Assembly: GCF_003843835.1 (NCBI RefSeq)
Contig: NZ_RKQL01000001.1
Span: forward strand, 186,001 to 250,000
Length of the DNA stretch: 64,000 nt
Direction of reading: 5' to 3'
From: Tibeticola sediminis
GTDB lineage: Bacteria > Pseudomonadota > Gammaproteobacteria > Burkholderiales > Burkholderiaceae_C
Part shown: positions 33,337 through 40,978 of the stretch, in pieces
Numbering within the stretch: position 1 is the first letter of the stretch
Layout of the letters: each line of letters opens with the position of its first letter
Notes under the pieces: generated by a model
Databases searched by the model: none
What the model saw: the letters and a program-made list of their open reading frames with translations, nothing else
Told to the model about the DNA's origin: nothing
Translations under genes and position numbers: made by a program

Positions 33337-33686
33337 GAACGCTTTATTCGCATCCAAAAGACGATGCGTTCCTCGGTTTCTATGACGTGATCACGCAGCC
33401 GGATGCGGAGCTTTATACCTTCGACCTGGACTGGACGCTGCATCTGCGCTCGGCCTACGAGGTGGGGCGCGAGCAGGGGATGCTTGATCAGACTGCCGTG
33501 GCGGAGCTTGCCGAGATCGATGCCTTCTGGCGGGCGCACCCGCAGGCTTTCGATGCCGCTTTCGGCGATCTGATCCCGCGCATCGACCCGGCGCGGGAAC
33601 TGGCTGGCTGGGTGGAGGACGAGACGGGCGCGCCGATGCCGATCCCGGCCTCTCACTGGTGGTGGCGGCTGTCGAAGGACTGGTGA
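33318..33686 (+). CDS. Small acidic protein coupled to the MuF-like gene
   Basis: 122 aa, no recognised family. It is acidic and aromatic-rich (ITQPDAELYTFDLDWTLHL, EVGREQGMLDQTAVAELAEIDAFW, ASHWWWRLSKDW). It overlaps the end of the MuF-like gene by 19 bases, so the two are translationally coupled. A soluble immunity protein for the C-terminal region of that protein, or a head assembly factor, are both possible; neither is shown by the sequence. It ends 34 bases into the convergent zinc-finger gene. Confidence 0.65.
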   Translation: MAWRVLRTLYSHPKDDAFLGFYDVITQPDAELYTFDLDWTLHLRSAYEVGREQGMLDQTAVAELAEIDAFWRAHPQAFDAAFGDLIPRIDPARELAGWVEDETGAPMPIPASHWWWRLSKDW

Positions 33687-33859
33687 CGCTCCCAGTCGTC
33701 GCGGCACTCGGCCGAGCACCAGCGGCGCGCGTCCATGAGCGGCTCGCCGCACCACAGGCAATAGCCGGTGGGCGCCGGGCCTTGAGGTCGCCGTCGGGCA
33801 AGCAGCGCGGCCAGTTCGTATTCGTTCTTCGCCTGGGCGAGGTCGGCTTCATCGGCCAT
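33653..33859 (-). CDS. TraR/DksA-like zinc-finger protein
   Basis: 68 aa. N-terminal helix MADEADLAQAKNEYELAALLARRR, then YCLWCGEPLMDARRWCSAECRDDWERH with four cysteines in a zinc-finger arrangement. Phage members of the DksA/TraR group modulate RNA polymerase and start with a similar acidic MADEAD segment. It is the last gene of the leftward lysis-head operon and overlaps Rz by 11 bases. Confidence 0.75.
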   Translation of the reverse strand: MADEADLAQAKNEYELAALLARRRPQGPAPTGYCLWCGEPLMDARRWCSAECRDDWERHQSFDSRHHQ

Positions 33860-34373
33860 CGTGGGTCACCTCGTCCCAGTGGCGGATGGCGTCGATGCGG
33901 GCGCGGCAGTCGTCGTAGGCGCTGGCGGCGTTTGCGATCCACTGCGCGACGGCGGTATCGTCGGCAGGCTCGGGAGCGGCTGGATCAGCGCCGCCGGGAC
34001 GCGCGGGCAGGTCGTCGGCGCCGGCGATGGCGCGGTTGAGGCGCAGCCGCAGAGCGCCAGACAGACACTCGCGGCCAGTGGACAGGCTGTAAATCTCACG
34101 TCGAACCTCCTTCAAACGCTTGTCGAACGCGGCTTTTTGCGCGGCGAGCTTTTCGGCTGCGGCGCGGTCTGCGTCCTGGGCGCGGGCGAGCAAGGCAGCA
34201 GTGCGTTCGGCGGCGGCGCGGGCGTCTTCGGCCCGGCCAGCTTCGCAGCGGGCGAGCCGGGCTTCGGCCTGTGCCGTCTCGGAAGCCGAGACTTTTGACG
34301 CCAGCGCATAGCCGCCGGCCGCGCCTGCGGCCAGCGCGGCAGCGGCGATCCAGACGGTGGGCAGCGGGATCAT
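33849..34373 (-). CDS. Rz: Inner-membrane spanin Rz
   Basis: 174 aa. N-terminal membrane anchor (TVWIAAAALAAGAAGGYALA), then a long Ala-rich coiled coil and a C-terminal globular end. Its start overlaps the endolysin stop (ATGA) with GGAGAGG just upstream. Together with Rz1, nested in another frame, it would fuse inner and outer membranes at the last step of lysis. Confidence 0.85.
   Translation of the reverse strand: MIPLPTVWIAAAALAAGAAGGYALASKVSASETAQAEARLARCEAGRAEDARAAAERTAALLARAQDADRAAAEKLAAQKAAFDKRLKEVRREIYSLSTGRECLSGALRLRLNRAIAGADDLPARPGGADPAAPEPADDTAVAQWIANAASAYDDCRARIDAIRHWDEVTHDGR
33866..34099 (-). CDS. Rz1: Outer-membrane lipoprotein spanin Rz1 (nested in Rz)
   Basis: 77 aa, entirely inside the Rz gene in another frame. 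It starts with GTG preceded by GGAGG at good spacing. A signal peptide with lipobox LCGC (MRFTACPLAASVCLALCGC) is followed by a Pro/Thr/Ser-rich tail, as in Rz1 of lambda and P2 LysC. It pairs with Rz. Confidence 0.82.
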   Translation of the reverse strand: MRFTACPLAASVCLALCGCASTAPSPAPTTCPRVPAALIQPLPSLPTIPPSRSGSQTPPAPTTTAAPASTPSATGTR

Positions 34374-34858
34374 GCGCCCTCTCCCATGCACAGGCGGTAC
34401 TCAGCCTGCCGGCGCTTGATGAGCCCCGGCAGCTCGCGCCCGCCGGCCTTCGTCCATTTGAGCAGCTCGCGGCAGGCGCCGGCGTAGTCTGGCGGGGTCT
34501 GCTTCAGGCGCTTGACCAGGGTGGATGCGCAGGCGGCGCGTTGGCCGACGTTGTAGGCCCAGGAGACATAGGCGTCCCATTCGTTTTGTGCGAGCGGCAC
34601 GTCGCCGATGCAGCGGGCCAGGTCGCGGGCGATGCGGTCTGCGTCGTTGGCGAGCATGACCACGGCGCGCTGCGGGGTGACGGTATCGCCTGGCATGACG
34701 GGCCGGCCGTCTGGGTGGGTGGTGGAGCCGAACCCCAGGGTTTGCACGCCCACGCCGTCGTCGTAGGCGTGGGAGGAGTAGCCCTCGAAGCCTGCGATCA
34801 TGGCCACGGCGATGGCCGAGGCGCCGAAGCCGGCGATGAGGCGTCGATTCGTGGTCAT
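34370..34858 (-). CDS. Endolysin, GH24 lysozyme with N-terminal signal anchor
   Basis: 162 aa. The hydrophobic start (LIAGFGASAIAVAMIAG) resembles a signal-anchor-release segment. The T4-lysozyme triad is present as E-x8-D-x5-T (Glu25, Asp34, Thr40) in GFEGYSSHAYDDGVGVQTLG. NEWDAYVSWAYNVG is the second conserved block. It hydrolyses peptidoglycan. No holin gene is adjacent in this operon, although an XhlA-like protein lies at 40679. The start overlaps the upstream gene by four bases. Confidence 0.92.
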   Translation of the reverse strand: MTTNRRLIAGFGASAIAVAMIAGFEGYSSHAYDDGVGVQTLGFGSTTHPDGRPVMPGDTVTPQRAVVMLANDADRIARDLARCIGDVPLAQNEWDAYVSWAYNVGQRAACASTLVKRLKQTPPDYAGACRELLKWTKAGGRELPGLIKRRQAEYRLCMGEGA

Positions 34859-35283
34859 CTGCGTCTGACCTCCAGTCCAAGGGATTTGAAATGCGCTTCG
34901 AGCGCGCGCGCCATCTCTTCGCCGACGTATGCGCGGATGTCTGGCGGCAGCGGCTCGCGGGTGAAGCGTTCGGCTGCGCGGGCGAGGTAGGGGTTGGGCT
35001 TGATGCCTGGGTGCTTGACGGCCTTGACCGGGTGCGCCGCGCCTTTCCAGTAGAGGGCTTTCTTGCGCGCTGGCTTGATGACCATCGGCGGCCGGCCGTC
35101 GTGCACGGCGCGGGCGTAGAGGACATTGGTGCCGACGGTGGCTTCGCTGTCCGAAATGACGCGCGCGATGATGGATTTGTAGAGGTTGCCGGTGCGCCAT
35201 GGGATATTGCCCTGGCGCTGGGCGATCTCGCGCAGGTGCTCTGCGAGCATCTGCATGAGCCGTCGGTCGGGCAGCGTCACCAC
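34855..35283 (-). CDS. HK97 gp10-like tail/head-tail joining protein
   Basis: 142 aa. The pattern WRTGNLYKSI...YARAVHDGRPPMVI, PVKAVKHPGIKPNPYLARAAE matches small HK97 gp10-like morphogenesis proteins that connect tail to head. It lies between terminase (overlap seven bases) and endolysin (overlap four), so it is translated with the left-facing packaging operon. Confidence 0.75.
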   Translation of the reverse strand: MVTLPDRRLMQMLAEHLREIAQRQGNIPWRTGNLYKSIIARVISDSEATVGTNVLYARAVHDGRPPMVIKPARKKALYWKGAAHPVKAVKHPGIKPNPYLARAAERFTREPLPPDIRAYVGEEMARALEAHFKSLGLEVRRR

Positions 35284-37052
35284 AGCTCCACCTCCATGTT
35301 CGCGGCGCGGCTGACCCCGGCCATGCCGTCGAGCGCGAGCGCCAGCGCCCAGAAGCGGTCGGCATGGCCGGTGGCATCCCTGGGGGCGTCGTAGCGGATG
35401 CCGGTGGCGGTGGGGATGCGTCGCACGGCGTGCAGCTCGGCCATCAGCGCCGGGTCGCGCGGGATCGAGAGGCGCTTCTGCTCGGCAAGCCTGAGCAGGT
35501 CGAGGGCGAGCCGCTCCTTGAAGGGGGCGGAGAAGGCGCGCGGCATGACGCGCCCAGGGTGGGCGCGCGCGAGTTCCTCGGCGAGCTGCCAGCCCAGGCC
35601 GGAGCGGTCGATGGCGACCTGCTCGGGGTCATAGCGGGCGATCCAGTCCTCGATGAGGCTTCGCTGACTGGCGAAGTCCATGCCCTGCACGCTGTGGTGA
35701 TGGATCAAGCGCACGCGGCCGGTGGGGGCTGCGCTCACCGGGTCGAGCAGCTCACCGACCAGCACCAGCGCGGTGCGGTCGGCGACGCGGCCCAGGTCGA
35801 CGCCCAGGCGCAGGCGGCCATAGCGCGGCGCGGCGGCTTTCCTGCCAACGGGGGCGATGTCCTCGGCGATGGCATCGAGCAGGCTCCAGGGTAGAAGCGC
35901 GCCCTCTTCTTCGGCCCACTGGCACTCGAAGAACATCGCCCACGAGGCGGCGTCGAAGTTCAGCCGTAGCTCGTCGAGGCCGCCGGGCAGCGGCATGCCT
36001 TCGCGCAGGGCGTCGTGGATGGTGATGGTGTGGCGGCTGTAGTGGGTGTATTTGCCCTGATGATCGGTGGCGATCTTCCAGAAGAGATTGCCCGGCACCC
36101 AGGGGGTGGAGCAGACCGTGATGCGCCCGCCCACGCGCGTGATGGCCGGGACGACGGCGTTGAAAAGCTGATCCGGGCGCGGCGCCCAGGCGAACTCGTC
36201 GAACCACACGTCGCCGGTGTAGCCCTGGGCGGTGCGCCAGTTGGTGGACAGGGCCACGGCCTTGCTGCCAGCGATGCGGATTTCGCGGTCGGTGTCTTCG
36301 TCGATGGGCAGCCCCAGCTTTTCGGCGTGGGCGCGCAGGTGGCCCATGACCAGGCGCGCCTGGTCTTCGGAGGCCGAGACGATGATCTGGTCGCGCCCGG
36401 CGGCCAGCCCCAGCACGGCCGACAGGCCGATGACATAGGTGAAGCCGATCTGCCGGGCCTTGAGCACGCAGCGGTAGCGGGCGTCGTCCTCGATGAAGCG
36501 GCGCTGGTAGGGCAGCAGGCCGTAGTCCGGCGCCAGGGCTTTTGCCAGCAGCTCGCGGCTGGCGAAGTTGGCCACTTTGGGCAAGGGCTTGGGCTTGGGC
36601 AGGCTGCGGCGGATGCCGTCCAGCGCCTTCTGGAGCATGCGCAGGCGCAGGGTGAGTTTGTAGGCCTGGGCTTCGCCGGCGGCGCGCAGCAGCGCGGTGA
36701 CCTGACTGATCTCGGCCTCGAGCTGGGCGGGGGTCTGGCGCCGGTTGGCAAGCTCCGTTTTCCAGCCGAAGTCGCGCGCCCAGACGCGCAGGGTGTTTTC
36801 CGAGACGGACAGCGCGCGGCTGATGTGGGCGATGGGTTCGCCGGCGAGATAGCGTTCGCGCGCTTCGCGGCGCACATCGATGCCGTAGCGCGGGGTCTTG
36901 CCGGGGGTGCCCGGGCCGAAGAGGCGGCGCTTTTGGGTATCGACGAACTTGCGGCTGACGCCGAAACGCTCGGCGATGGCGCCGGAGGGTTCCATGCGCT
37001 TGATGGCGGCCAGGATGTCGCGCCGCGTCTCATCCGGTATGCGAGCGGGCAT
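35277..37052 (-). CDS. Terminase large subunit with N-terminal HTH region (P2 gpP-like)
   Basis: 591 aa. Two HTH-like segments open the protein (ILAAIKRMEPSGAIAERFGVS; ARERYLAGEPIAHISRALS), as in P2 gpP. The ATPase core has an adenine/Walker-like LLPYQRRFIEDD...LKARQIGFT, and the acidic DVWFDEFAWAP as Walker B. The C-terminal part has a nuclease-like LGVDLGRVADRTALV with VAIDRSGLG. It drives DNA packaging, for a Mu-type life cycle by headful from the phage end. No separate small subunit is seen; the N-terminal region may replace it. Confidence 0.9.
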   Translation of the reverse strand: MPARIPDETRRDILAAIKRMEPSGAIAERFGVSRKFVDTQKRRLFGPGTPGKTPRYGIDVRREARERYLAGEPIAHISRALSVSENTLRVWARDFGWKTELANRRQTPAQLEAEISQVTALLRAAGEAQAYKLTLRLRMLQKALDGIRRSLPKPKPLPKVANFASRELLAKALAPDYGLLPYQRRFIEDDARYRCVLKARQIGFTYVIGLSAVLGLAAGRDQIIVSASEDQARLVMGHLRAHAEKLGLPIDEDTDREIRIAGSKAVALSTNWRTAQGYTGDVWFDEFAWAPRPDQLFNAVVPAITRVGGRITVCSTPWVPGNLFWKIATDHQGKYTHYSRHTITIHDALREGMPLPGGLDELRLNFDAASWAMFFECQWAEEEGALLPWSLLDAIAEDIAPVGRKAAAPRYGRLRLGVDLGRVADRTALVLVGELLDPVSAAPTGRVRLIHHHSVQGMDFASQRSLIEDWIARYDPEQVAIDRSGLGWQLAEELARAHPGRVMPRAFSAPFKERLALDLLRLAEQKRLSIPRDPALMAELHAVRRIPTATGIRYDAPRDATGHADRFWALALALDGMAGVSRAANMEVELW

Positions 37053-37053
37053 A

Positions 37054-38187
37054 TCAGCCCTCCATGGCGTCGAGCAGCTCGGCGATGAGCCGGGCGCGGT
37101 CGAGCTTTTGGCTGCGGGCGGATTTTTCCAGGTCGATCCAGGCGCGCGCTTCGGCTGGGGTCATGATGCCGGCGGCGACCATCTGCGGCAGCGCGGCGAT
37201 GTCGGTGCCGGGGGGCGTGAGGTCTGGCGCGGCGATGTCCCAGTCGCCGATGCCGGCGGCGGCGAAGACCGGCGCGAGCGCATCCCGGAGCACGGCGCGG
37301 CGCGGGGCGAGGGTGAAGACCTCGAACATGTGCATCTGCTCGCGCGCTTCGGAAAGCCCGCCCAGTGCGCCGGGGGTGGCGATGCCAAGTAAGCGCGGCG
37401 GGACGCCATGCGCGGCGGGCAGCACCTCGCGCGCGGTCTTGTAGAGCTCGATGAAGCGGCCGTCGTTGGCCTGCGCCACGGACTTGATGTCGAGCGTCTG
37501 GCCTTCGGAGAGGCTGACAAAGAGGGTTTTACGGGCGTTTTCCAGGCCCTTGAACTCGGTGCGGAAGAAGTCGCGGATGGCGGTCTTTTGCGCGTCGGAC
37601 AGCGTGCCGCCGGTGTGGGTGACGATGTGATCGGGCACCGCGTTGTGCTCGAAGAAACGCGCGTTGTAGCGGGTAATGGCGTCCAGGAGCTCGATGACGC
37701 CGGCGGCGGCGGCCCAGGCGGGTGTGGCATACCAACCGGGGAGCTGGCAGGGCTGGCGCAGGTGCAGCACTTCGTCGGCGGCGAACACGGTCTTTTGCTC
37801 GCGCATGCCATCCCACAGGCGCGAGACGTAACCGCCGGCGCGCAGCCGGCGCACGCTCCAGGCCGGGATGCGGGCAAGCGCGAGGATGCGGCCGGCGCGG
37901 TCGCGCTCGATGCGCAAAAAGGCGTTGCCGTAGGTCTCCAGATCGAGGGCCACATCGACCAGCCGTCGCGCGGGCAGGATGCGGGCGGCATCCTCGGCGC
38001 CGGCGCCGGTGTAGCCGGCGGCGGCGATGGCCTCGGCCTTGATTGAGAGCGCGCGCGCGTGGGTGGGTTCGGCCTGCGTCCAGCCGATCAGCCGCGCCGG
38101 GTCGATCGGCCAGGGGTATTCGTCGGCATTGGCGCCGAGCATGTCCAGCGTGGGCGCGGCGGCGGATTTTTCCAGGGTGACGTCCAT
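37054..38187 (-). CDS. Portal protein (P2 gpQ / PBSX type)
   Basis: 377 aa. The middle carries LVDVALDLETYGNAFLRIERDRAG, VLHLRQPCQLPGWYATPAW and YNARFFEHNAVPDHIV...SDAQKTAIRDFF, then LFVSLSEG and AREVLPAAHGVPPRLLG, all portal hallmarks of the P2 Q group. It forms the DNA gateway of the capsid. The start used is MDVTLEKSAA; ATGs at 38202 and further up are alternatives. It ends one base before the terminase start. It is divergent from the protease gene across a palindromic region. Confidence 0.9.
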   Translation of the reverse strand: MDVTLEKSAAAPTLDMLGANADEYPWPIDPARLIGWTQAEPTHARALSIKAEAIAAAGYTGAGAEDAARILPARRLVDVALDLETYGNAFLRIERDRAGRILALARIPAWSVRRLRAGGYVSRLWDGMREQKTVFAADEVLHLRQPCQLPGWYATPAWAAAAGVIELLDAITRYNARFFEHNAVPDHIVTHTGGTLSDAQKTAIRDFFRTEFKGLENARKTLFVSLSEGQTLDIKSVAQANDGRFIELYKTAREVLPAAHGVPPRLLGIATPGALGGLSEAREQMHMFEVFTLAPRRAVLRDALAPVFAAAGIGDWDIAAPDLTPPGTDIAALPQMVAAGIMTPAEARAWIDLEKSARSQKLDRARLIAELLDAMEG

Positions 38188-38287
38188 GCGGCGATGATCC
38201 ATGAGCGCGGCGGCGCGGCTGATCATCAGCATCCATATATGGATTCTGCGCGATCAATAAGCGCGGTCGATGGATGATCATCGCGGC
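38188..38287. promoter_or_regulatory. Divergent late regulatory region with palindromes
   Basis: The 100 bases between portal (-) and protease (+) are AT-richer than their surroundings. They hold a perfect 14-bp palindrome ATCCATATATGGAT (38231-38244) and two TGATCA-centred palindromes near 38220 and 38275. This matches the place of the P2 divergent late promoters. No clear Ogr-type half sites were found. Confidence 0.55.
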
Positions 38288-39076
38288 ATGCCAAAGCTCG
38301 CCGATCTGGATGTGCAGTTCATCAGCCTGGTCAAGCGCCCGGCCAACGGGCGGCGCGTGATCCTGCGCGGCGTATCCGGCGCGCACGAGTTCGCCATCCG
38401 CAAGGCCGATGCGCGGCTCAAGCGCGTCTACGGGATCGTCTATGCGCCCGACAGCGTGGACAGTCAGGGCGACTGGACGGACGCCGAGACGATCCGCAAG
38501 GCGGCGGATGCCTGGATGCTGTCCGGGCGCGCGTCCAATGTCGATCGCGAGCACGATTTTTCCTTCCTGCCGGCCTTTGTCGCCGAGAGCTGGCTTGTCC
38601 GCTCCGGCGACCCTTTTTTCCCAGATGAGAAAGAGGGTGCGTGGGCCGTCGGCATCCAGGTCACGGATGCGGCGCTGTGGGATGCGATCGAGGCCGGCGA
38701 GGTGGAGGGCCTGAGTCTCGCCGGAACTGCCAGGCTTGAAAAGGGCAGTGATGTGGCTCACGAGGCGAGCCTGTGGCGACGGATTTTTACCCCGAAGAAG
38801 GAGCGTGAAATGACCCCTGAAGACGTGCGCGCCATCGTGCGCGAGGCGCTGGACGAGACGGTGGCCAAGGCTGAGGCCGAGGCCAGCCGCGAGAAACTGG
38901 AAAAGGCGCTGGCCGACGGCCAGAAAGAGATCGAGGCGCTCAAGACTGCGCTATCCAAGGCGCTCGATGAGGCTGCGGCGCTGGCCAAGCGCATCGAGGC
39001 GCTGGAGGCTGCCCCGGCCAAGCCGGCCGCGCCTGCCGAGGGCGGCCAGGCGCCGGAGACGCAGAGCTTCGTATGA
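38288..39076 (+). CDS. Prohead protease/scaffold (XkdF-like)
   Basis: 262 aa. The N-terminal domain resembles XkdF-type phage proteases: FISLVKRPANGRRVIL, RLKRVYGIVYAPDSVDSQGDW, NVDREHDF, AWAVGIQV and GEVEGLSLAG. The C-terminal half after TPEDVRAIVREAL is a long coiled coil that could serve as scaffold. It probably matures the capsid. An ATG at 38270 gives six extra residues and cannot be excluded. Its stop overlaps the next start. Confidence 0.82.
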   Translation: MPKLADLDVQFISLVKRPANGRRVILRGVSGAHEFAIRKADARLKRVYGIVYAPDSVDSQGDWTDAETIRKAADAWMLSGRASNVDREHDFSFLPAFVAESWLVRSGDPFFPDEKEGAWAVGIQVTDAALWDAIEAGEVEGLSLAGTARLEKGSDVAHEASLWRRIFTPKKEREMTPEDVRAIVREALDETVAKAEAEASREKLEKALADGQKEIEALKTALSKALDEAAALAKRIEALEAAPAKPAAPAEGGQAPETQSFV

Positions 39077-39318
39077 GCCTGATCCTGCCATTGACCGAGG
39101 CGCGCGCGCAGATCATGCGCACGGTCTATCTGGACTATGCCATCGGCGGCTGGAAGGGCGTGCCGATCGAAAACCTGTTCGCCGGCGGACACCCGCTCAA
39201 CGAGATCGAGCTGCTCGTTGAGGCCGGTTATCTGCGCAAGGCCGCGAAGCGGCTGTTCATCACGGCGCAGGGTGTGGCCTACGCTGAAACTCAAGACAAG
39301 GAGTATTGCCATGCATGA
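39073..39318 (+). CDS. Small phage protein between protease and capsid
   Basis: 81 aa: MSLILPLTEARAQIMRTVYLDY, then LNEIELLVEAGYLRKAAKRLF. It has a winged-helix-like look (ELLVEAGYL...FITAQGVAYAE), suggesting a small DNA-binding or assembly protein. It is coupled by overlaps to both neighbours (ATGA upstream, eight bases downstream). No family name can be given. Confidence 0.68.
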   Translation: MSLILPLTEARAQIMRTVYLDYAIGGWKGVPIENLFAGGHPLNEIELLVEAGYLRKAAKRLFITAQGVAYAETQDKEYCHA

Positions 39319-40204
39319 TTTGATCAAGATTGCCAAGGGCATGATCGGCCCCGGCGACATGAACCCCGGCGGGCAGTTGCGCCCGGAAGCGGCCGACCGG
39401 CTGATCTCGCTGCTGTCGTCCAGCGGCTTCATGAAGAACGTCACGACGCGGCGCATGAAAAAACTGAGCGCCGACGTGTCGGTGATCGGCATCGCCGCGC
39501 GCTCGCTGGTGCGCGTGGCCGAGGGGCAGACGCCGACCGATGCGCAGCGCCTGGGGGCTACCCAGCACGGCTGCACGCTCACCGCGCTGCCGGTGCAGCT
39601 CTTCCCGCAGATGTCGCTCTCCACCCTGCGCGACAACGCCGACAATCCAAACCTGGTGGCGGAAGTCGAGCAGCTGCTGGCCAACCGCATGGAGGCCGAG
39701 CTTGAAGACCTGGCCTTCAACGGCACGGCCGACGACAACAGCGGCGGCTTCACCACGCTGAACAAGGGCTGGGTGCAGGTGGCGGCGGACGCGACGTCTA
39801 CGCCGAAGGTGGACATCGATCCGGGCGGCACGCAGACCTGGCGCCAGGCGCTCAAGAGCGTGTTCGACGCCTGCCCGGATGTCTATCGCCCACAGGCGGC
39901 CTTCGTGATGAACGAGGGCGACGCCGACGCCTACGCCTACGAGGTGGCGGGCACCGTCTCCGGCACGGCGTTCATCGCCGAGACGCCGCTGCGCCGCTTC
40001 CTCGGCCGGCCGATCCTGACCAGCCCATATTGCCCAACCGGCAAGGTGCTGTTCACCCCGCCGCAGAATCTGGTGTTCGGCATGACCACGGAGATCTGGC
40101 AGAAGCGGCGCTGGGACGACGATGCGCGCGCGCTGCGCTGGGTGTTCGACTTCGCGGTCGACTACGAGATCGCCATCAAGCAGGCCTGCGTGTACGGCTA
40201 CTGA
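39311..40204 (+). CDS. Major capsid protein (P2 gpN-like group)
   Basis: 297 aa. The pattern is LRPEAADRLISLLSSSGFMKNVTTRRMKKLSADV, then QLFPQMSLSTLRDNADNPNL and EAELEDLAFNGTADD, with a late RPILTSPYCPTGKVLFTPPQNLVFG. It has the size and order of a HK97-fold shell protein of the P2/PBSX-like group. It follows protease directly in the order usual for capsid modules. The start is the ATG giving MHDLIKIAKGM. Confidence 0.87.
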   Translation: MHDLIKIAKGMIGPGDMNPGGQLRPEAADRLISLLSSSGFMKNVTTRRMKKLSADVSVIGIAARSLVRVAEGQTPTDAQRLGATQHGCTLTALPVQLFPQMSLSTLRDNADNPNLVAEVEQLLANRMEAELEDLAFNGTADDNSGGFTTLNKGWVQVAADATSTPKVDIDPGGTQTWRQALKSVFDACPDVYRPQAAFVMNEGDADAYAYEVAGTVSGTAFIAETPLRRFLGRPILTSPYCPTGKVLFTPPQNLVFGMTTEIWQKRRWDDDARALRWVFDFAVDYEIAIKQACVYGY

Positions 40205-40213
40205 TGCCGAGCC

Positions 40214-40576
40214 ATGACCCCGGAGCGCGTCAGGGAGCTCACCGGCTGGCCGGAGGATGTGCCGGAGGCGCTGCTGACGGCACATCTATCCGCCGCGAAG
40301 CGGGCGATCGATGTGCTGACCGTGGCGCGCGCAGGAGCCGACTACGAGGAGGCCATCTGCTGGGAGGCGGCGCGCACTGCCTGCCCGGTGCTCAACACCT
40401 TCGCCCTTGCCGGCGCGGCCAAGGTGGGCCGTCTGGAAGGCGGTGTGGAGTGGCGCTTTCTGGCCCCGCACGAGGTGGAGGCGCTGGCCCGGCGGTTCGC
40501 CGAGCTGCGCGATGGGTGCCTGGCGCGTCTGGCCGGCGCGGCCGGCGCGGGCGGGTTTTTTGCGGCGGCGGTCTAG
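40214..40576 (+). CDS. Head completion / head-tail connector protein
   Basis: 120 aa, starting MTPERVRELTGWPEDVPEALL, helical (LSAAKRAIDVLTVARAGADYEEAICWEAART). It occupies the place of P2 gpL or gp6-like connectors directly after the capsid gene. The assignment is mainly by position and length. Confidence 0.65.
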   Translation: MTPERVRELTGWPEDVPEALLTAHLSAAKRAIDVLTVARAGADYEEAICWEAARTACPVLNTFALAGAAKVGRLEGGVEWRFLAPHEVEALARRFAELRDGCLARLAGAAGAGGFFAAAV

Positions 40577-40635
40577 AAGGCCGCAGGAGCGATTTTCATG
40601 GCCGGGCAATGGTAGGACATAGGCCGGCGCGCTCC

Positions 40636-40677
40636 GAACGAATTTAAACGGGTTTTGAACGAGTTTAAACGGGTTTC
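40636..40677 (+). repeat. Tandem 21-bp repeat with TTTAAAC core
   Basis: Two adjacent 21-base units (40636-40656, 40657-40677) share GAACGA(A/G)TTTAAACGGGTTT and differ at two positions. They end one base before the XhlA-like start. The AT-rich core stands out in the GC-rich tail operon, so it may be a promoter or protein-binding site. Confidence 0.65.
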
Positions 40678-40678
40678 T

Positions 40679-40978
40679 ATGGGCACTGACGATCACGTCG
40701 AGCGGCTGGCCAGGATTGAGGGTGCTCTGACTGGCATGCAAGCCGAGATGGCGACGATGCGCGATGCGCTGATGCGGCTGGTGCGCATCGAGGAGCAGCA
40801 CGCGGCCACGCGCGACGAGGTGCGCCGCGTGCATGCGCGGCTGGATGATCTCGATAACCGCATGGATGCGGCCGAGCGGCGCATCGACGGCATGCGCGGG
40901 CCGCTGGTGTGGCTCTCCGGCATCGCCGCGACGGTGGTGGCCGGGCTGGTGAGCGTGCTCGTCGGGAGGGTGATGTGA
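40679..40978 (+). CDS. XhlA-like coiled-coil membrane protein
   Basis: 99 aa. Heptad-rich N-terminal part (HVERLARIEGALTGMQAEM, VRRVHARLDDLDNRMDAAERR) followed by one membrane helix (VWLSGIAATVVAGLVSVLVG). The layout matches PBSX XhlA/hemolysin-like proteins that assist holins. A TTG at 40655 would place the start inside the tandem repeat, so the ATG is preferred. It overlaps the next gene (GTGA). Confidence 0.72.
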   Translation: MGTDDHVERLARIEGALTGMQAEMATMRDALMRLVRIEEQHAATRDEVRRVHARLDDLDNRMDAAERRIDGMRGPLVWLSGIAATVVAGLVSVLVGRVM

